Counted from the first letter of the stretch, positions 8,135 through 17,116 are shown. The stretch is 64,000 nt of DNA from Nocardioides sp. YR527 (GCF_900101045.1 NZ_FNFN01000003.1:787685-851684), one strand, 5' to 3'. The notes: generated by a model from the sequence alone, not told the origin. Made by a program: numbers and translations.

Positions 8135-9562
8135 CTAGTGGGCGTTGGGCGGGAGCACGTTCTTGGTGTGGCTCCCCTCCACGGCGGCGAGCTCCTCGAG
8201 GAAGGTGTCGGCCCAGTGGCGTACGTCCTTGGAGGCGACCTGCTTGCGCATGGCCCTCATCCGCCGGGTCAGCTCCTTCGGCTCGGCCTGGTAGGCCTCG
8301 AGCAGCGCGGCCTTCATGCCGTTGATGTCGTAGGGGTTCACGAGCCATGCCTGGCGCAGCTCCTCGGCCGCTCCGGCGAACTCGGAGAGCACGAGGGCGC
8401 CGTCGTTGTCGTAGCGGCAGGCGACGTACTCCTTCGCGACCAGGTTCATGCCGTCGCGGTAGGGGGTGACGACCATGATGTCGGCGGCGCGGTAGAGCGC
8501 GGCCATCTCCGCTCGGGGGAGCGAGGTGTGGAGGTAGGAGATCGCGGGGCGGCCGATGCGGCCGAGATCGCCGTTGAGGCGGCCTACGAGGCGGTCGATG
8601 TCGTCGCGCAGCTTGCGGTACTGCTCGACGCGCTCGCGCGAGGGCACCGCCACTTGGACGAAGATCGCGTCCTCGACGTCGAGCTCGGTGTCGCGGATCA
8701 TCTCGCCGTAGGCACGCAGCCGGGCGTAGATGCCCTTGGTGTAGTCGAGCCGGTCGACGCCGAGCAGGATCTTCTTCGGGTCGCCGAGCTGCTGGCGGAT
8801 CTCCTTGGCACGCTGATTGATGGCCTCGTCGTGGGCCATCTCGTCGAAACCGACGAAGTCGATCGAGATCGGGAAGGCGGCCGCGTGCACGGTGCGCCCG
8901 TCGGGGAGATAGACCAGGTCACGGTGGGTCTTGTGGCCGACGCGCTGACGCACCAGGCGGACGAAGTTCTGGGCCGCCTGGGGGAGCTGGAAGCCGACGA
9001 GGTCGGCGCCGAGGAGGCCCTCGAGGAGCTGGCGGCGCCAGGGGACCTGCTGGAAGAGCTCGGCCGGAGGGAACGGGATGTGCAGGTAGAAACCGATGCG
9101 CAGGTCGGGGCGGAGCTCGCGCAGCATCTGCGGGACCAGCTGGAGCTGGTAGTCCTGGACCCAGACTGTCGCGCCCTTCGCGGCGACCTCGGCGCACTTC
9201 TCGGCGAACCGCTGGTTGACGCGCTGGTAGCCGTCCCACCACTCGCGGTGGAACTCCGGCTTGGCCACGACGTCGTGGTAGAGCGGCCACAAGGTGCCGT
9301 TGGAGAAGCCCTCGTAGTGCTCCTGGATGTCCTCGGCGGTCATCGTCATCGGCAGCAGGTGGAGCCCGTCGTCCTCGAACGGCTCGAGGTCCTCGTCGGT
9401 GCCGCCGGGCCAGCCGATCCAGACGCCGTCGTTGGCGCGCAGGACGGGCTCGAGGGCGCTGACCAGGCCTCCGGGGGAGCGTCGCCACGCTTTCGTGCCG
9501 TCCGGCATCTCCACTCGATCGACGGGGAGCCGATTGGCCACGATTACCAGGTCAGCCTGCAC
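8135..9562 (-). CDS. otsA: Trehalose-6-phosphate synthase
   Basis: GT20 glycosyltransferase making trehalose 6-phosphate from UDP-glucose (or another NDP-glucose) and glucose 6-phosphate. The 475-residue length is typical. Visible motifs are VIVANRLPVDR at the N-terminus, VWVQDYQLQLVPQMLRELRP, the acceptor-site FLHIPFP-like segment, VDRLDYTKGI, and the donor-site region DGMNLVAKEYVACR. The GTG at 9562 is preceded by TAGAGT and 7 nt, consistent with a leaderless transcript. The partner phosphatase otsB lies about 1 kb away on the other strand, separated by DUF3263 and LytR_C genes. Confidence 0.95.
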   Translation of the reverse strand: MQADLVIVANRLPVDRVEMPDGTKAWRRSPGGLVSALEPVLRANDGVWIGWPGGTDEDLEPFEDDGLHLLPMTMTAEDIQEHYEGFSNGTLWPLYHDVVAKPEFHREWWDGYQRVNQRFAEKCAEVAAKGATVWVQDYQLQLVPQMLRELRPDLRIGFYLHIPFPPAELFQQVPWRRQLLEGLLGADLVGFQLPQAAQNFVRLVRQRVGHKTHRDLVYLPDGRTVHAAAFPISIDFVGFDEMAHDEAINQRAKEIRQQLGDPKKILLGVDRLDYTKGIYARLRAYGEMIRDTELDVEDAIFVQVAVPSRERVEQYRKLRDDIDRLVGRLNGDLGRIGRPAISYLHTSLPRAEMAALYRAADIMVVTPYRDGMNLVAKEYVACRYDNDGALVLSEFAGAAEELRQAWLVNPYDINGMKAALLEAYQAEPKELTRRMRAMRKQVASKDVRHWADTFLEELAAVEGSHTKNVLPPNAH

Positions 9563-9732
9563 ATCTCCGACTCTAATGGACCGGGGCCAGGTTCGGCGCG
9601 GTGTCGTTCCGCCAGTGACTTCCGGCCCCGAACGGAATACCTGTCGAGTAACACGCCGACAGGGTGAACCACAGCGGTGTAGTTCGGCGCGTTAGGGTGT
9701 GGTCAGATGCAGACGACACCGGGGGACGAGGA

Positions 9733-10029
9733 ATGAGCGCTGTCAACGTGCAGGTCACAGGCCCAGGCGAGGACCCCGCGAGCCTCAGCGAGCGTGACAA
9801 GCAGATCCTCGACTTCGAGCGTCAGTGGTGGAAGTACGCCGGCGCCAAGGAAGCCGCTGTGCGCGAGGCGTTCAACATGTCCGCCACCCGTTACTACCAG
9901 GTGCTCAACGCTCTCATCGACAAGCCGGAGGCCCTCGAGGCCGACCCCCTGCTGGTACGCCGCCTGCGTCGGCTCCGCGCGGCCCGGCAGCGTCAGCGCT
10001 CGGCGAGACGGCTCGGTTTCGAGGTCTGA
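9733..10029 (+). CDS. DUF3263 protein
   Basis: A 98-residue actinobacterial protein of the DUF3263 family. The body matches the family pattern: SERDKQILDFERQWWKYAGAKE, then a helix-turn-helix-like stretch SATRYYQVLNALIDKP and a basic tail rich in Arg (RRLRRLRAARQRQRSARR). DNA binding is plausible but unproven. The ATG at 9733 follows gacgagga. The stop is directly followed by the ATG of the LytR_C gene (0-bp gap), so the two are translationally coupled, a pairing that is common in actinobacteria. Confidence 0.85.
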   Translation: MSAVNVQVTGPGEDPASLSERDKQILDFERQWWKYAGAKEAAVREAFNMSATRYYQVLNALIDKPEALEADPLLVRRLRRLRAARQRQRSARRLGFEV

Positions 10030-10548
10030 ATGACCGGCTGCGTACGTCCTTCGAAGGGTGAGCGTGGCGTTGCGCTCCCCACACCCGTCATCGCGCTGAG
10101 CGTGGTGACCATCGTCGTTGCCGTGATCATCTTCTGGATCACCGGTGGCGACGGAGACGAGGGCAAGGAGATCGCCCAAGCCGGCGGCAGCCCCTCCGTC
10201 TCGGCATCGGCTTCACCGAAGCCGGCCAAGACCGAGGAGAAGAAGCCGGCCAAGGCGGAGCCGTCGCCCGTCGACCGGGCCAAGGTCAGCGTCGAGGTCT
10301 ACAACCAGTCCAACATCGGCGGCCTTGCCGGCGACGTCGCGGCGAAGGCGACCACGGTCGGCTGGAACGTCGTCGGCGAGGACAACTGGATGGGATCCGT
10401 CCCGGAGAACACCGTCTACTTCCCCGCTGAGATGAAGCGCGAGGGCCAGCAGCTCGCCGATGACCTCGGCATCAAACGCACCCATGTGTCGGTCGAAGGC
10501 TCGATGAAGGGCGACCGGTTGACGGTGGTTCTGACCGGGGCTCTCTGA
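10030..10548 (+). CDS. Membrane-anchored LytR C-terminal domain protein
   Basis: A 172-residue protein with one membrane helix (about residues 18-38), an Ala/Pro/Lys/Glu-rich linker (about 45-80) and a C-terminal LytR_C domain (about 85-170) beginning VSVEVYNQSNIGGLAGDVAAK. The domain occurs at the ends of LytR-CpsA-Psr cell-wall ligases, but the catalytic LCP domain is absent here, so a wall-associated binding role is inferred. It begins immediately after DUF3263. Confidence 0.85.
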   Translation: MTGCVRPSKGERGVALPTPVIALSVVTIVVAVIIFWITGGDGDEGKEIAQAGGSPSVSASASPKPAKTEEKKPAKAEPSPVDRAKVSVEVYNQSNIGGLAGDVAAKATTVGWNVVGEDNWMGSVPENTVYFPAEMKREGQQLADDLGIKRTHVSVEGSMKGDRLTVVLTGAL

Positions 10549-10640
10549 GGCTTTCCGGTCGTTCTCGACGGTGTGTGATCTGCCACACGGCTGTGCCCTC
10601 CCGGTCGGCTGCGAGGTGGTTGCCGTGTCACAGTTGAGGC

Positions 10641-11495
10641 ATGGCCGAACTCCAGCCTGACGGCACCGCAGGAGAGCAGAAGTACGACGCGATCGCGGCT
10701 GCTGCCGCCGAGACCCTCGTCGGTCTGGACTTCGACGGGACGCTCTCCCCGATCGTGGAGGACCCGGCTTCGGCTCGCATCCATCCGGACGCGGCGGCGG
10801 TCCTGATCGCGCTCGCGCCCCACGTCAAGGCGCTGGCTATCGTCACCGGCCGACCCGCCGGCCAGGTCGTCGAGCTGGGCGGACTGGCCGCGATCGCCGA
10901 CGCGCTGGCGGAGCTGGGCAAGGAGCTGTACGTGTTCGGGCAGTACGGCAACGAGCGCTGGAGCGGCGCCGACCGGGTCGTCGTCGGCCCGCCGCCGCCC
11001 GAGGGGCTGGCCGCCTTCGAGGCGGCGCTGCCTGGCGTGCTGGAGGCGAACGGCGCGGGCGAGGCCTACATCGAGGAGAAGGGTCTCGCCGTCGGCGTCC
11101 ACACCCGCCGGTTCCCCGACCCGGACGGCGTCGCCGCGCGCCTGCTCCCGCCGCTGACGTCGCTGGCCGCGGAGCATGGGCTGATGATCGAGCCCGGCAA
11201 GCAGGTCATCGAGGTGCGCGCCCCCGGCATGCACAAGGGCCACGCGATCGACACGCTGATCTCGGAGGTCTCGCCCGGCGCGATCCTGTTCGGCGGTGAC
11301 GACCTGGGCGACATCGAGGCGTTCGAGGCCGTCAGGGCCTGGGGAATGACCACCGGGTCGGCGACGCTGCTCGTCTACTCCCACGCCGGGCCCGACCGTG
11401 GTCCGCTCGCGGATCTTGCCGATCTCGAGGTCCAGGGGCCGGACGGCGTGCTGGAGCTGTTGCAGCGGCTGACGGCCGACGCGGCGGCGGTGTAA
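10641..11495 (+). CDS. otsB: Trehalose-6-phosphate phosphatase
   Basis: HAD-superfamily phosphatase completing trehalose synthesis. The 284-residue protein has the nucleophile motif DFDGTLSP (about residues 30-37), the IVTGRP segment, FGQYGNER, and the C-terminal metal site GGDDLGDIEAFEA. CACAGT followed by 6 nt precedes the ATG at 10641, suggesting a leaderless mRNA. It works with otsA (8135-9562, minus strand) to make trehalose, an osmotic and desiccation protectant. Confidence 0.94.
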   Translation: MAELQPDGTAGEQKYDAIAAAAAETLVGLDFDGTLSPIVEDPASARIHPDAAAVLIALAPHVKALAIVTGRPAGQVVELGGLAAIADALAELGKELYVFGQYGNERWSGADRVVVGPPPPEGLAAFEAALPGVLEANGAGEAYIEEKGLAVGVHTRRFPDPDGVAARLLPPLTSLAAEHGLMIEPGKQVIEVRAPGMHKGHAIDTLISEVSPGAILFGGDDLGDIEAFEAVRAWGMTTGSATLLVYSHAGPDRGPLADLADLEVQGPDGVLELLQRLTADAAAV

Positions 11496-11542
11496 CACGT
11501 CGTTCGTAGGACTACTCGCCCTATGAGAACGACCGGATAGTC

Positions 11543-11563
11543 GGTGTAACAGCGTGTTACACC
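11543..11563. promoter_or_regulatory. Perfect 9-bp inverted repeat upstream of lon
   Basis: Arms ggtgtaaca (11543-11551) and tgttacacc (11555-11563) flank a 3-nt spacer. No T-run follows, and the arm sequence also occurs once at the otsB stop codon (11489-11497). It could be an operator or a weak otsB terminator. The protein that would bind is not identified. Confidence 0.5.
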
Positions 11564-11570
11564 TCGCGCC

Positions 11571-11587
11571 GTCCGCTGACAGCGAAC
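11571..11587 (+). promoter_or_regulatory. ClgR-like box upstream of lon
   Basis: GTCCGC (11571-11576), 5 nt, then GCGAAC (11582-11587). This matches the ClgR activator site described for Streptomyces clp and lon promoters (GTTCGC-N5-GCG) with one mismatch. It lies about 75 bp upstream of the lon start, and its location fits activation of lon by ClgR. Confidence 0.6.
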
Positions 11588-11624
11588 ACGATAACCGGAG
11601 GGAACATCCGGTTGCCCCCAGAAG

Positions 11625-11643
11625 TTGAGCGGGTATCACTCAA
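11625..11643 (+). promoter_or_regulatory. HAIR-type HspR operator upstream of lon
   Basis: TTGAGC (11625-11630), 7 nt, ACTCAA (11638-11643). The HAIR consensus for the heat-shock repressor HspR is CTTGAGT-N7-ACTCAAG, so both half-sites and the spacing agree. The symmetry extends to agttgag (11623-11629) and ctcaact (11639-11645). It ends 19 bp before the lon ATG, where bound HspR would block transcription or promoter clearance. Confidence 0.75.
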
Positions 11644-11662
11644 CTTTCTAGGAGGGTCCGCA

Positions 11663-13987
11663 ATGGACAAGCTTCCTGTGCTGTTCGTCTCGGATGCCGT
11701 GGTCCTGCCGGGGATGGTCGTGCCGATCGAGCTCGACGAGGCCGCGCAGGCCGCGATCGACGCCGCTCGGGCCGGCTCGGAGAGCCGGCTGCTGGTCGCG
11801 CCGCGGCTGGGGGACCGGTATGCGACGTACGGTGCTGTGGCCACGATCGAGCGTGTCGGCCGGTTCCGGGGCGGTGAGCCCGCGGCGGTGCTGAGGGCCG
11901 TCGGCCGCGCGAAGATCGGCTCCGGCGTGACCGGGCCCGGCGCAGCGCTGTGGGTCGAGGTCGAGACGGCCGAGGAGACCACGACGGAGCACGCGAAGGA
12001 GCTGGCCGAGGAGTACAAGCGGCTGGTGGTCGCGGTGCTGCAGCGCCGCGAGGCCTGGCCGGTCATCGACCAGGTCAACCGGCTCACCGAGCCGTCCGAG
12101 ATCGCCGACACCGCCGGCTACGCGCCCTACCTCGACGACGAGGCCAAGCGTGAGCTGCTGGAGACGCCGTCGGTCGAGGAGCGCCTCGAGAAGGTGATCG
12201 CCTGGGCCAAGGACCACATCGCGGAGTCCGAGGTCACCGACAAGATCGCCGAGGATGTACGCGAGGGCATGGAGAAGACGCAGCGGGAGTTCCTGCTGCG
12301 CCAGCAGCTCGCCGCGATTCGCAAGGAGCTCGGCGAGGGCGAGCCCGAGGGGTCCGACGACTACCGGGCCCGGGTCGAGGCAGCCGACCTGCCCGAGGCC
12401 GTACGCGAGGCCGCGCTGCGAGAGGTCGACAAGCTCGAGCGTGGTTCCGAGCAGAACCCGGAGACCGCTTGGATCCGCACCTGGCTGGACACGGTGCTGG
12501 AGCTGCCGTGGGGCGTGGTCACCTCGGACTCGACCGACGTGGTCGCCGCTCGCGAGGTGCTCGACGCCGACCACCACGGCCTCGAGGAGGTCAAGGACCG
12601 GATCGTCGAGTACCTGGCGGTGCGGACCCGACGTGCCGAGCGCGGCCTGCAGGTCATCGGTGGCCGAGGATCGGGCGCCGTGGTGCTCCTCGCCGGCCCG
12701 CCGGGAGTCGGCAAGACCTCGCTCGGTGAGTCGGTCGCGCGTTCGCTCGGACGGAAGTTCGTCCGGGTCGCGCTGGGCGGTGTCCGCGACGAGGCCGAGA
12801 TCCGCGGTCACCGGCGCACCTACGTCGGCGCGCTCCCGGGCCGGATCGTGCGGGCCATCAAGGAGGCCGGCTCGATGAACCCGGTCGTGCTCCTCGACGA
12901 GGTCGACAAGGTCGGCTCCGACTACCGGGGCGACCCGGCCGCCGCCCTGCTCGAGGTGCTCGACCCGGCGCAGAACCACACCTTCCGCGACCACTACCTC
13001 GAGCTCGACCTGGACCTCTCCGACGTCCTGTTCATCGCGACGGCCAACGTCGTGGAGCAGATCCCGAGCGCGCTGCTGGACCGGATGGAGCTGGTCACCA
13101 TCGACGGCTACACCGAGGACGACAAGGTCGCCATCGCCCGCGACTTCCTGCTGCCCCGGCAGCTCGAGCGCGCCGCGGTGACCGCGGAGGAGGTCACGGT
13201 CTCCGACGACGCCCTGCGTGAGCTGGCCGCCAATTACACCCGCGAGGCGGGCGTACGTCAGCTCGAGCGGCTCCTCGCCAAGGCGCTGCGCAAGGCGGCG
13301 ACACGTTTGGCCACCGGGACCGAGCACGTCGATGTCGACCTGGACAACCTCAAGGACCTGGTCGGACGGCCGAGGTTCACGCCGGAGTCGGTGGAGCGTA
13401 CGTCGGTCCCGGGTGTCGCCACCGGACTGGCCGTCACCGGTTTGGGCGGGGACGTCCTCTTCATCGAGGCGTCCGCGGCCGACGGGCAGACCGGCCTGAA
13501 CATCACCGGCCAGCTCGGTGAGGTGATGAAGGAGTCCGCGCAGATCGCGCTCTCCTTCGTCCGATCGCACGCGGCCGAGCTGGGTGTGGACCCGGCCGTG
13601 CTCGACCGATCGCTGCACGTCCACGTGCCGGCTGGTGCGGTGCCGAAGGACGGTCCGAGCGCCGGCATCACCATGGTCACCGCGCTCACCTCGCTCGCGA
13701 CCGGGCGCCCGGTGCGCGGCGAGGTCGGGATGACCGGTGAGGTCTCGCTCTCCGGCCGGGTGCTGCCCATCGGCGGCCTCAAGCAGAAGCTGCTCGCCGC
13801 CCAGCGGGCCGGCCTGACCGAGGTCTTCGTGCCGCAGCGCAACGAGCCCGACCTGGACGAGGTGCCCGAGGAGGTGAAGCAGGCGCTGAAGATCAACCTG
13901 GTGAGCGATGTCCGAGATGTCGTACGCGGTGCCCTGGCGCCCGCCCAGGGTGGTGCCGCCACCGAGAACTCGGTAGCTGCTGCCTGA
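11663..13987 (+). CDS. lon: ATP-dependent Lon protease
   Basis: A LonA-type protease of 774 residues that degrades misfolded and regulatory proteins. The N-terminal substrate domain (about 1-200) starts [15 protein letters not shown]. The AAA module has Walker [10 protein letters not shown] (about 345-353) and Walker [10 protein letters not shown]. The protease domain has the catalytic Ser in [10 protein letters not shown] (about 666) and the catalytic Lys in GGLKQK (about 709). The start at 11663 has a strong AGGAGGG (11650-11656); an upstream in-frame codon at 11612 would run through the HspR operator. Regulation by both ClgR and HspR is predicted from the promoter. Confidence 0.96.
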   Translation: MDKLPVLFVSDAVVLPGMVVPIELDEAAQAAIDAARAGSESRLLVAPRLGDRYATYGAVATIERVGRFRGGEPAAVLRAVGRAKIGSGVTGPGAALWVEVETAEETTTEHAKELAEEYKRLVVAVLQRREAWPVIDQVNRLTEPSEIADTAGYAPYLDDEAKRELLETPSVEERLEKVIAWAKDHIAESEVTDKIAEDVREGMEKTQREFLLRQQLAAIRKELGEGEPEGSDDYRARVEAADLPEAVREAALREVDKLERGSEQNPETAWIRTWLDTVLELPWGVVTSDSTDVVAAREVLDADHHGLEEVKDRIVEYLAVRTRRAERGLQVIGGRGSGAVVLLAGPPGVGKTSLGESVARSLGRKFVRVALGGVRDEAEIRGHRRTYVGALPGRIVRAIKEAGSMNPVVLLDEVDKVGSDYRGDPAAALLEVLDPAQNHTFRDHYLELDLDLSDVLFIATANVVEQIPSALLDRMELVTIDGYTEDDKVAIARDFLLPRQLERAAVTAEEVTVSDDALRELAANYTREAGVRQLERLLAKALRKAATRLATGTEHVDVDLDNLKDLVGRPRFTPESVERTSVPGVATGLAVTGLGGDVLFIEASAADGQTGLNITGQLGEVMKESAQIALSFVRSHAAELGVDPAVLDRSLHVHVPAGAVPKDGPSAGITMVTALTSLATGRPVRGEVGMTGEVSLSGRVLPIGGLKQKLLAAQRAGLTEVFVPQRNEPDLDEVPEEVKQALKINLVSDVRDVVRGALAPAQGGAATENSVAAA

Positions 13988-14003
13988 CCGGATCGTTCCG
14001 GAT

Positions 14004-14040
14004 GCTGCCCGCTTGATGCCTCGTGCGTCGAGCGGGCAGC
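14004..14040 (+). terminator. Hairpin terminator after lon
   Basis: Ten perfect base pairs, gctgcccgct (14004-14013) with agcgggcagc (14031-14040), extend by three further pairs towards an 11-nt loop. It lies 17 bp after the lon stop. There is no clear T-run, as is usual for high-GC actinobacterial terminators. Confidence 0.6.
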
Positions 14041-14055
14041 TCGCACACTGGAAGC

Positions 14056-14607
14056 ATGAGCAACCGAGCCCTTCTCGTCATCGACATCCAGGAGTCCTTC
14101 CGTCAGCTGGAGGCCTGGCCCCAGACCCTCCACCCCGACATCGCCGAGCGGGCCGAGAGGCTGGTGAGCCTCGCGCGCGCCGCGGGCGACCTGGTCGTCT
14201 GGGTGCTGCACACCGAGCCCGGCAGCGGCAACGCCTTCGACCCGGCCTCCGGTCACGTGCGCTACCTCGACGGGCTCAGTGGTCCGAAGCCGGGCGAGGT
14301 CGAGGTCCGCAAGACCTCCCACAACGCCTTCACCACGACCAACCTGCAGCAGGTCCTGACCGAGCGCGGGATCACCGAGCTCGTGGTGTCCGGGATCCGC
14401 GCCGAGCAGTGTGTCGAGACCACCGCCCGGGTCGGGTCCGACCTCGGCTTCCGGGTCACCTACGTCGCCGACGCGGTCACCACCGAGCCGCTGGGCGGGC
14501 TGTCGGCCGAAGAGGTCGTCGAGCGTACGAAACTCGTGCTCAGCGGCCGGTTCGCCGAGATCGCGACCATTGCCGACTTGGAGGCCGTGACAGCATCTGT
14601 GGCATGA
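14056..14607 (+). CDS. Isochorismatase-family cysteine hydrolase
   Basis: A 183-residue hydrolase of the isochorismatase-like fold (nicotinamidase, N-carbamoyl amidase and related). The catalytic triad is visible: Asp in LLVIDIQESF (about residue 9), Lys in VRKTSHNAF (about 80) and Cys in GIRAEQCVETT (about 117), with the cis-peptide region just before the Cys. The exact amide substrate is not predictable. CACACT with a 6-nt spacer precedes the ATG (leaderless). Its stop overlaps the start of the GlxA-type regulator (ATGA), so the pair is one unit. Confidence 0.88.
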   Translation: MSNRALLVIDIQESFRQLEAWPQTLHPDIAERAERLVSLARAAGDLVVWVLHTEPGSGNAFDPASGHVRYLDGLSGPKPGEVEVRKTSHNAFTTTNLQQVLTERGITELVVSGIRAEQCVETTARVGSDLGFRVTYVADAVTTEPLGGLSAEEVVERTKLVLSGRFAEIATIADLEAVTASVA

Positions 14608-15515
14608 GCGCCGTCGTGTTCGTGCTGCTGCCCGGCGTACATCTGCTCGACCTCGCCGGGCCGGCGCAGGCGTTCCACACCGCGGGCAACCTGGGGCACC
14701 CCTACGACCTCGTCTACGTCGCGGGTGCCGAGCCGGGGGAGGTGCTCTCGGCACAGGGGCTGCCTCTGGCGGCCCGCGGGGAGTGGCCCGATCTCGACCC
14801 CGGCGACCTGCTCCTGGTGCCGGGCTGGCGGGCGGCGTACGACCTCGTCGCCGGGCCCCGGCTCAGCCGCGAGACCGCCGAGCGGCTGTGTGCCCACCAT
14901 GCGGCCGGGGGCGAGGTGGCGAGCGTCTGCGCCGGCGCTGACGCCCTTGGCCAGGCAGGTCTCCTCGACGGACGCCGCTGCACCACCCATCACGACCTCC
15001 AGGACGCGCTGTCCCGGCGCTATCCGAAGGCCCGGGTGGTGCGCGACGTACTCTTCACCAGCGATGACCGGATCGTGACTTCGGCCGGTATCGCCAGCGG
15101 CATCGACCTGAGCCTTCATCTCCTCGCGATGCGCCACGGACCGGCGCTGGCGGCCCGGGTGGCCCGCGACATGGTCGTCTATGCGCGGCGCAACGGCGAC
15201 CAGCCGCAGGAGAGCGTCCTGCTGCGCCACCGGAACCATCTCGATGACACCGTCCACCACGTGCAGGATGTCATCGACACCCGGTTCGCCGAGCCGCTCC
15301 CGCTCGCCGGCCTCGCCGAGGGGGCGGGCGTGAGCGAGCGCACCCTGACCCGCGCCTTCGTGAGCGCGACGGGTCTCACGCCGCTCCGCTACCAGCAGGC
15401 TCTTCGCCGCGAGCGCGCCGACCACCTGCTCGCTGCGGGCACCACCATGGAGACGGCCGCCCGTGCGGTGGGGTTCGATGACGCCCGCATGCTGCGGCGT
15501 CTCCGTGCTCGCTGA
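14604..15515 (+). CDS. GlxA-type AraC-family regulator with DJ-1/PfpI domain
   Basis: A 303-residue transcription factor. The N-terminal DJ-1/PfpI-like sensor domain (about 1-180) has the nucleophile-elbow Cys in ASVCAGADALGQAG. The C-terminal AraC/XylS DNA-binding domain (about 205-303) includes GVSERTLTRAFVSATGLTPLRYQQALR, but its second HTH ends early (GFDDARMLRRLRAR, lacking the usual FRRxFG ending), so the tail may be slightly truncated. It is translationally coupled to the isochorismatase and probably regulates it. Confidence 0.87.
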   Translation: MSAVVFVLLPGVHLLDLAGPAQAFHTAGNLGHPYDLVYVAGAEPGEVLSAQGLPLAARGEWPDLDPGDLLLVPGWRAAYDLVAGPRLSRETAERLCAHHAAGGEVASVCAGADALGQAGLLDGRRCTTHHDLQDALSRRYPKARVVRDVLFTSDDRIVTSAGIASGIDLSLHLLAMRHGPALAARVARDMVVYARRNGDQPQESVLLRHRNHLDDTVHHVQDVIDTRFAEPLPLAGLAEGAGVSERTLTRAFVSATGLTPLRYQQALRRERADHLLAAGTTMETAARAVGFDDARMLRRLRAR

Positions 15516-15597
15516 CTGTCCATATCGTGGACGTTGGGTCCGCGGAGTGGAACCCGGGTGTGTTTGGCGGTTGATACCTGCCGTACGATCGCTACTG

Positions 15598-15732
15598 CTC
15601 ATCGAGAGGGACTGAGGGAACGGCCCAGTGAAGTCCCGGCAACCGACCGCGAGCCTCCTCCCATGCCAGGGCGGGTAGCGGAGCAGGTGCTAATTCCGGC
15701 CCGGCGCGAGAGACGTGATCGGGGAAGATGAG
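15598..15732 (+). promoter_or_regulatory. SAM-I (S-box) riboswitch
   Basis: S-box signatures occur in order: the P1 5' strand and kink-turn region ctcatcgagag at 15598, the core ggcccagtgaagtcccggca followed by acc (to 15643), ggtgctaattccggcc near 15687-15702, and the P1 3' strand gatgag ending at 15732. A TACGAT -10 (15584-15589) would start transcription about 2 nt before it. The Shine-Dalgarno aggaggagg follows P1 directly, which suggests control of translation. An internal cctcctcc (15654-15661) is complementary to ggaggagg (15732-15739), a possible alternative pairing. Confidence 0.88.
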
Positions 15733-15745
15733 GAGGAGGTTTCTC

Positions 15746-17038
15746 ATGAGCGCTGTGACATCGGAGCCCTACGGCACGACCACCGAGAAGAAGGGTCTGC
15801 GCGAGGGTGCGTTCGGCAACGCCTCGGCCCTGTCGTGCCGGGAGTGCGGCAACCAGGTCGAGCTCGGACCGCATTACGCCTGTCCGGAGTGTTTCGGGCC
15901 ACTGGAGGTGGCCTATGACTTCCCGGCCGTGACCCGCGAGGAGATCGAGGCCGGACCCCGCAACATCTGGCGCTACAAGGCGCTGCTGCCGGTGCCCGAC
16001 GACATCGAGCAGAGCCCCAACACCGAGCCCGGCTTCACCCGGCTCCTGGACGCGAAGAACCTCGCCAAGGAGCTCGGCATCGAGAAGATCTGGGTGAAGG
16101 ACGACTCGACCAACCCGACCAACTCCTTCAAGGACCGCGTGGTCGCCTGTGCGCTGAGCGCCGCCCGCGAGCTCGACGCCAAGGTCTTCGCCTGCCCGAG
16201 CACCGGCAACCTGGCCAACGCGGTGGCAGCGGCTGGAGCGCGGGCCGGCATCCCGACCGCGGTCTTCATCCCGAGCAACCTCGAGCAGCCCAAGCAGGTC
16301 AACTCGGCCGTCTTCACCGACAACCTGATCGCCGTCGACGGCAACTACGACGACGTCAACAAGCTCGCCCAGGAGATCGCCGCGGAAGAGGACGGCTGGG
16401 CGTTCGTGAACGTCAACGTACGTCCCTTCTACGCCGAGGGCTCCAAGACGCTCGGCTTCGAGATCGCCGAGCAGCTCGGCTGGCGCCTGCCCGACCAGAT
16501 CGTCATCCCGGTGGCCTCCGGATCCCAGCTGACCAAGGTCGACAAGGCCTTCAAGGAGCTGATCAAGCTCGGTCTGGTCGAGGAGAAGCCCTACCGGATC
16601 TTCGGCGCCCAGGCGACCGGCTGCAACCCGGTCGCGACCGCGTTCAAGGCCGGCGTCGACGCCATCCGCCCGGTCAAGCCCGACACGATCGCCAAGTCGC
16701 TGGCCATCGGCAACCCTGCCGACGGCATCTACGTCCTCGACGCCACCCGCTCCTCCGGCGGCGCCGTCGAGGAGGTCACCGACGACGAGATCCGCGCTGC
16801 GATCGTGCTCCTGGCCCGCACCGAGGGCATCTTCACCGAGACCGCCGGCGGCACCACCCTCGCGGTCACCAAGAAGCTCGTCGAGACCGGCGCCCTCGAC
16901 CCGAGCCTGGAGACGGTGATCATCAACACCGGCCACGGCCTCAAGACGCTCGACGCGATCAGCGGCATCGTCGGCCCCCGCGCCACCATCGCCCCCAACT
17001 ACGACGCCTTCGAGGATGCCGGGCTCTCCCAGGCCTGA
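15746..17038 (+). CDS. thrC: Threonine synthase
   Basis: PLP enzyme converting O-phosphohomoserine to threonine. The 430-residue protein has an N-terminal zinc ribbon (SCRECG and YACPEC, about residues 30-50) typical of this class, the PLP lysine in NPTNSFKDR, the SSTGNLANA-like phosphate loop (PSTGNLANAVAAAG), and the C-terminal TAGGTTLAVTKKL segment. The ATG at 15746 has aggaggaggt 5 nt upstream; an in-frame ATG at 15728 lies inside the riboswitch stem and is rejected. A SAM riboswitch immediately precedes it, which ties threonine synthesis to methionine/SAM status. Confidence 0.94.
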   Translation: MSAVTSEPYGTTTEKKGLREGAFGNASALSCRECGNQVELGPHYACPECFGPLEVAYDFPAVTREEIEAGPRNIWRYKALLPVPDDIEQSPNTEPGFTRLLDAKNLAKELGIEKIWVKDDSTNPTNSFKDRVVACALSAARELDAKVFACPSTGNLANAVAAAGARAGIPTAVFIPSNLEQPKQVNSAVFTDNLIAVDGNYDDVNKLAQEIAAEEDGWAFVNVNVRPFYAEGSKTLGFEIAEQLGWRLPDQIVIPVASGSQLTKVDKAFKELIKLGLVEEKPYRIFGAQATGCNPVATAFKAGVDAIRPVKPDTIAKSLAIGNPADGIYVLDATRSSGGAVEEVTDDEIRAAIVLLARTEGIFTETAGGTTLAVTKKLVETGALDPSLETVIINTGHGLKTLDAISGIVGPRATIAPNYDAFEDAGLSQA

Positions 17039-17049
17039 CGACTCCTCGG

Positions 17050-17112
17050 CCACTACATCAGTGGGCCTGACCTTGTGAATCGTTCACAAGGTCAGGCCCA
17101 CTGATGTAGTGG
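17050..17112. terminator. 63-bp perfect palindrome between convergent transcription units
   Basis: Arms 17050-17079 and 17083-17112 are perfectly complementary over 30 bp with a 3-nt loop (tcg). It lies 11 bp after the thrC stop, directly in front of the pseudogene read from the other strand. The position suggests a bidirectional terminator, but the arm length and moderate GC content are unusual for a simple terminator, so a small palindromic repeat element is also possible. Confidence 0.75.
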
Positions 17113-17116
17113 TGCA

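Noticed and set aside
15728..15745. ATG at 15728 as the thrC start
   Set aside because: It lies in the P1 stem of the S-box and would place the Shine-Dalgarno inside the coding region; ATG 15746 has aggaggaggt at proper spacing.
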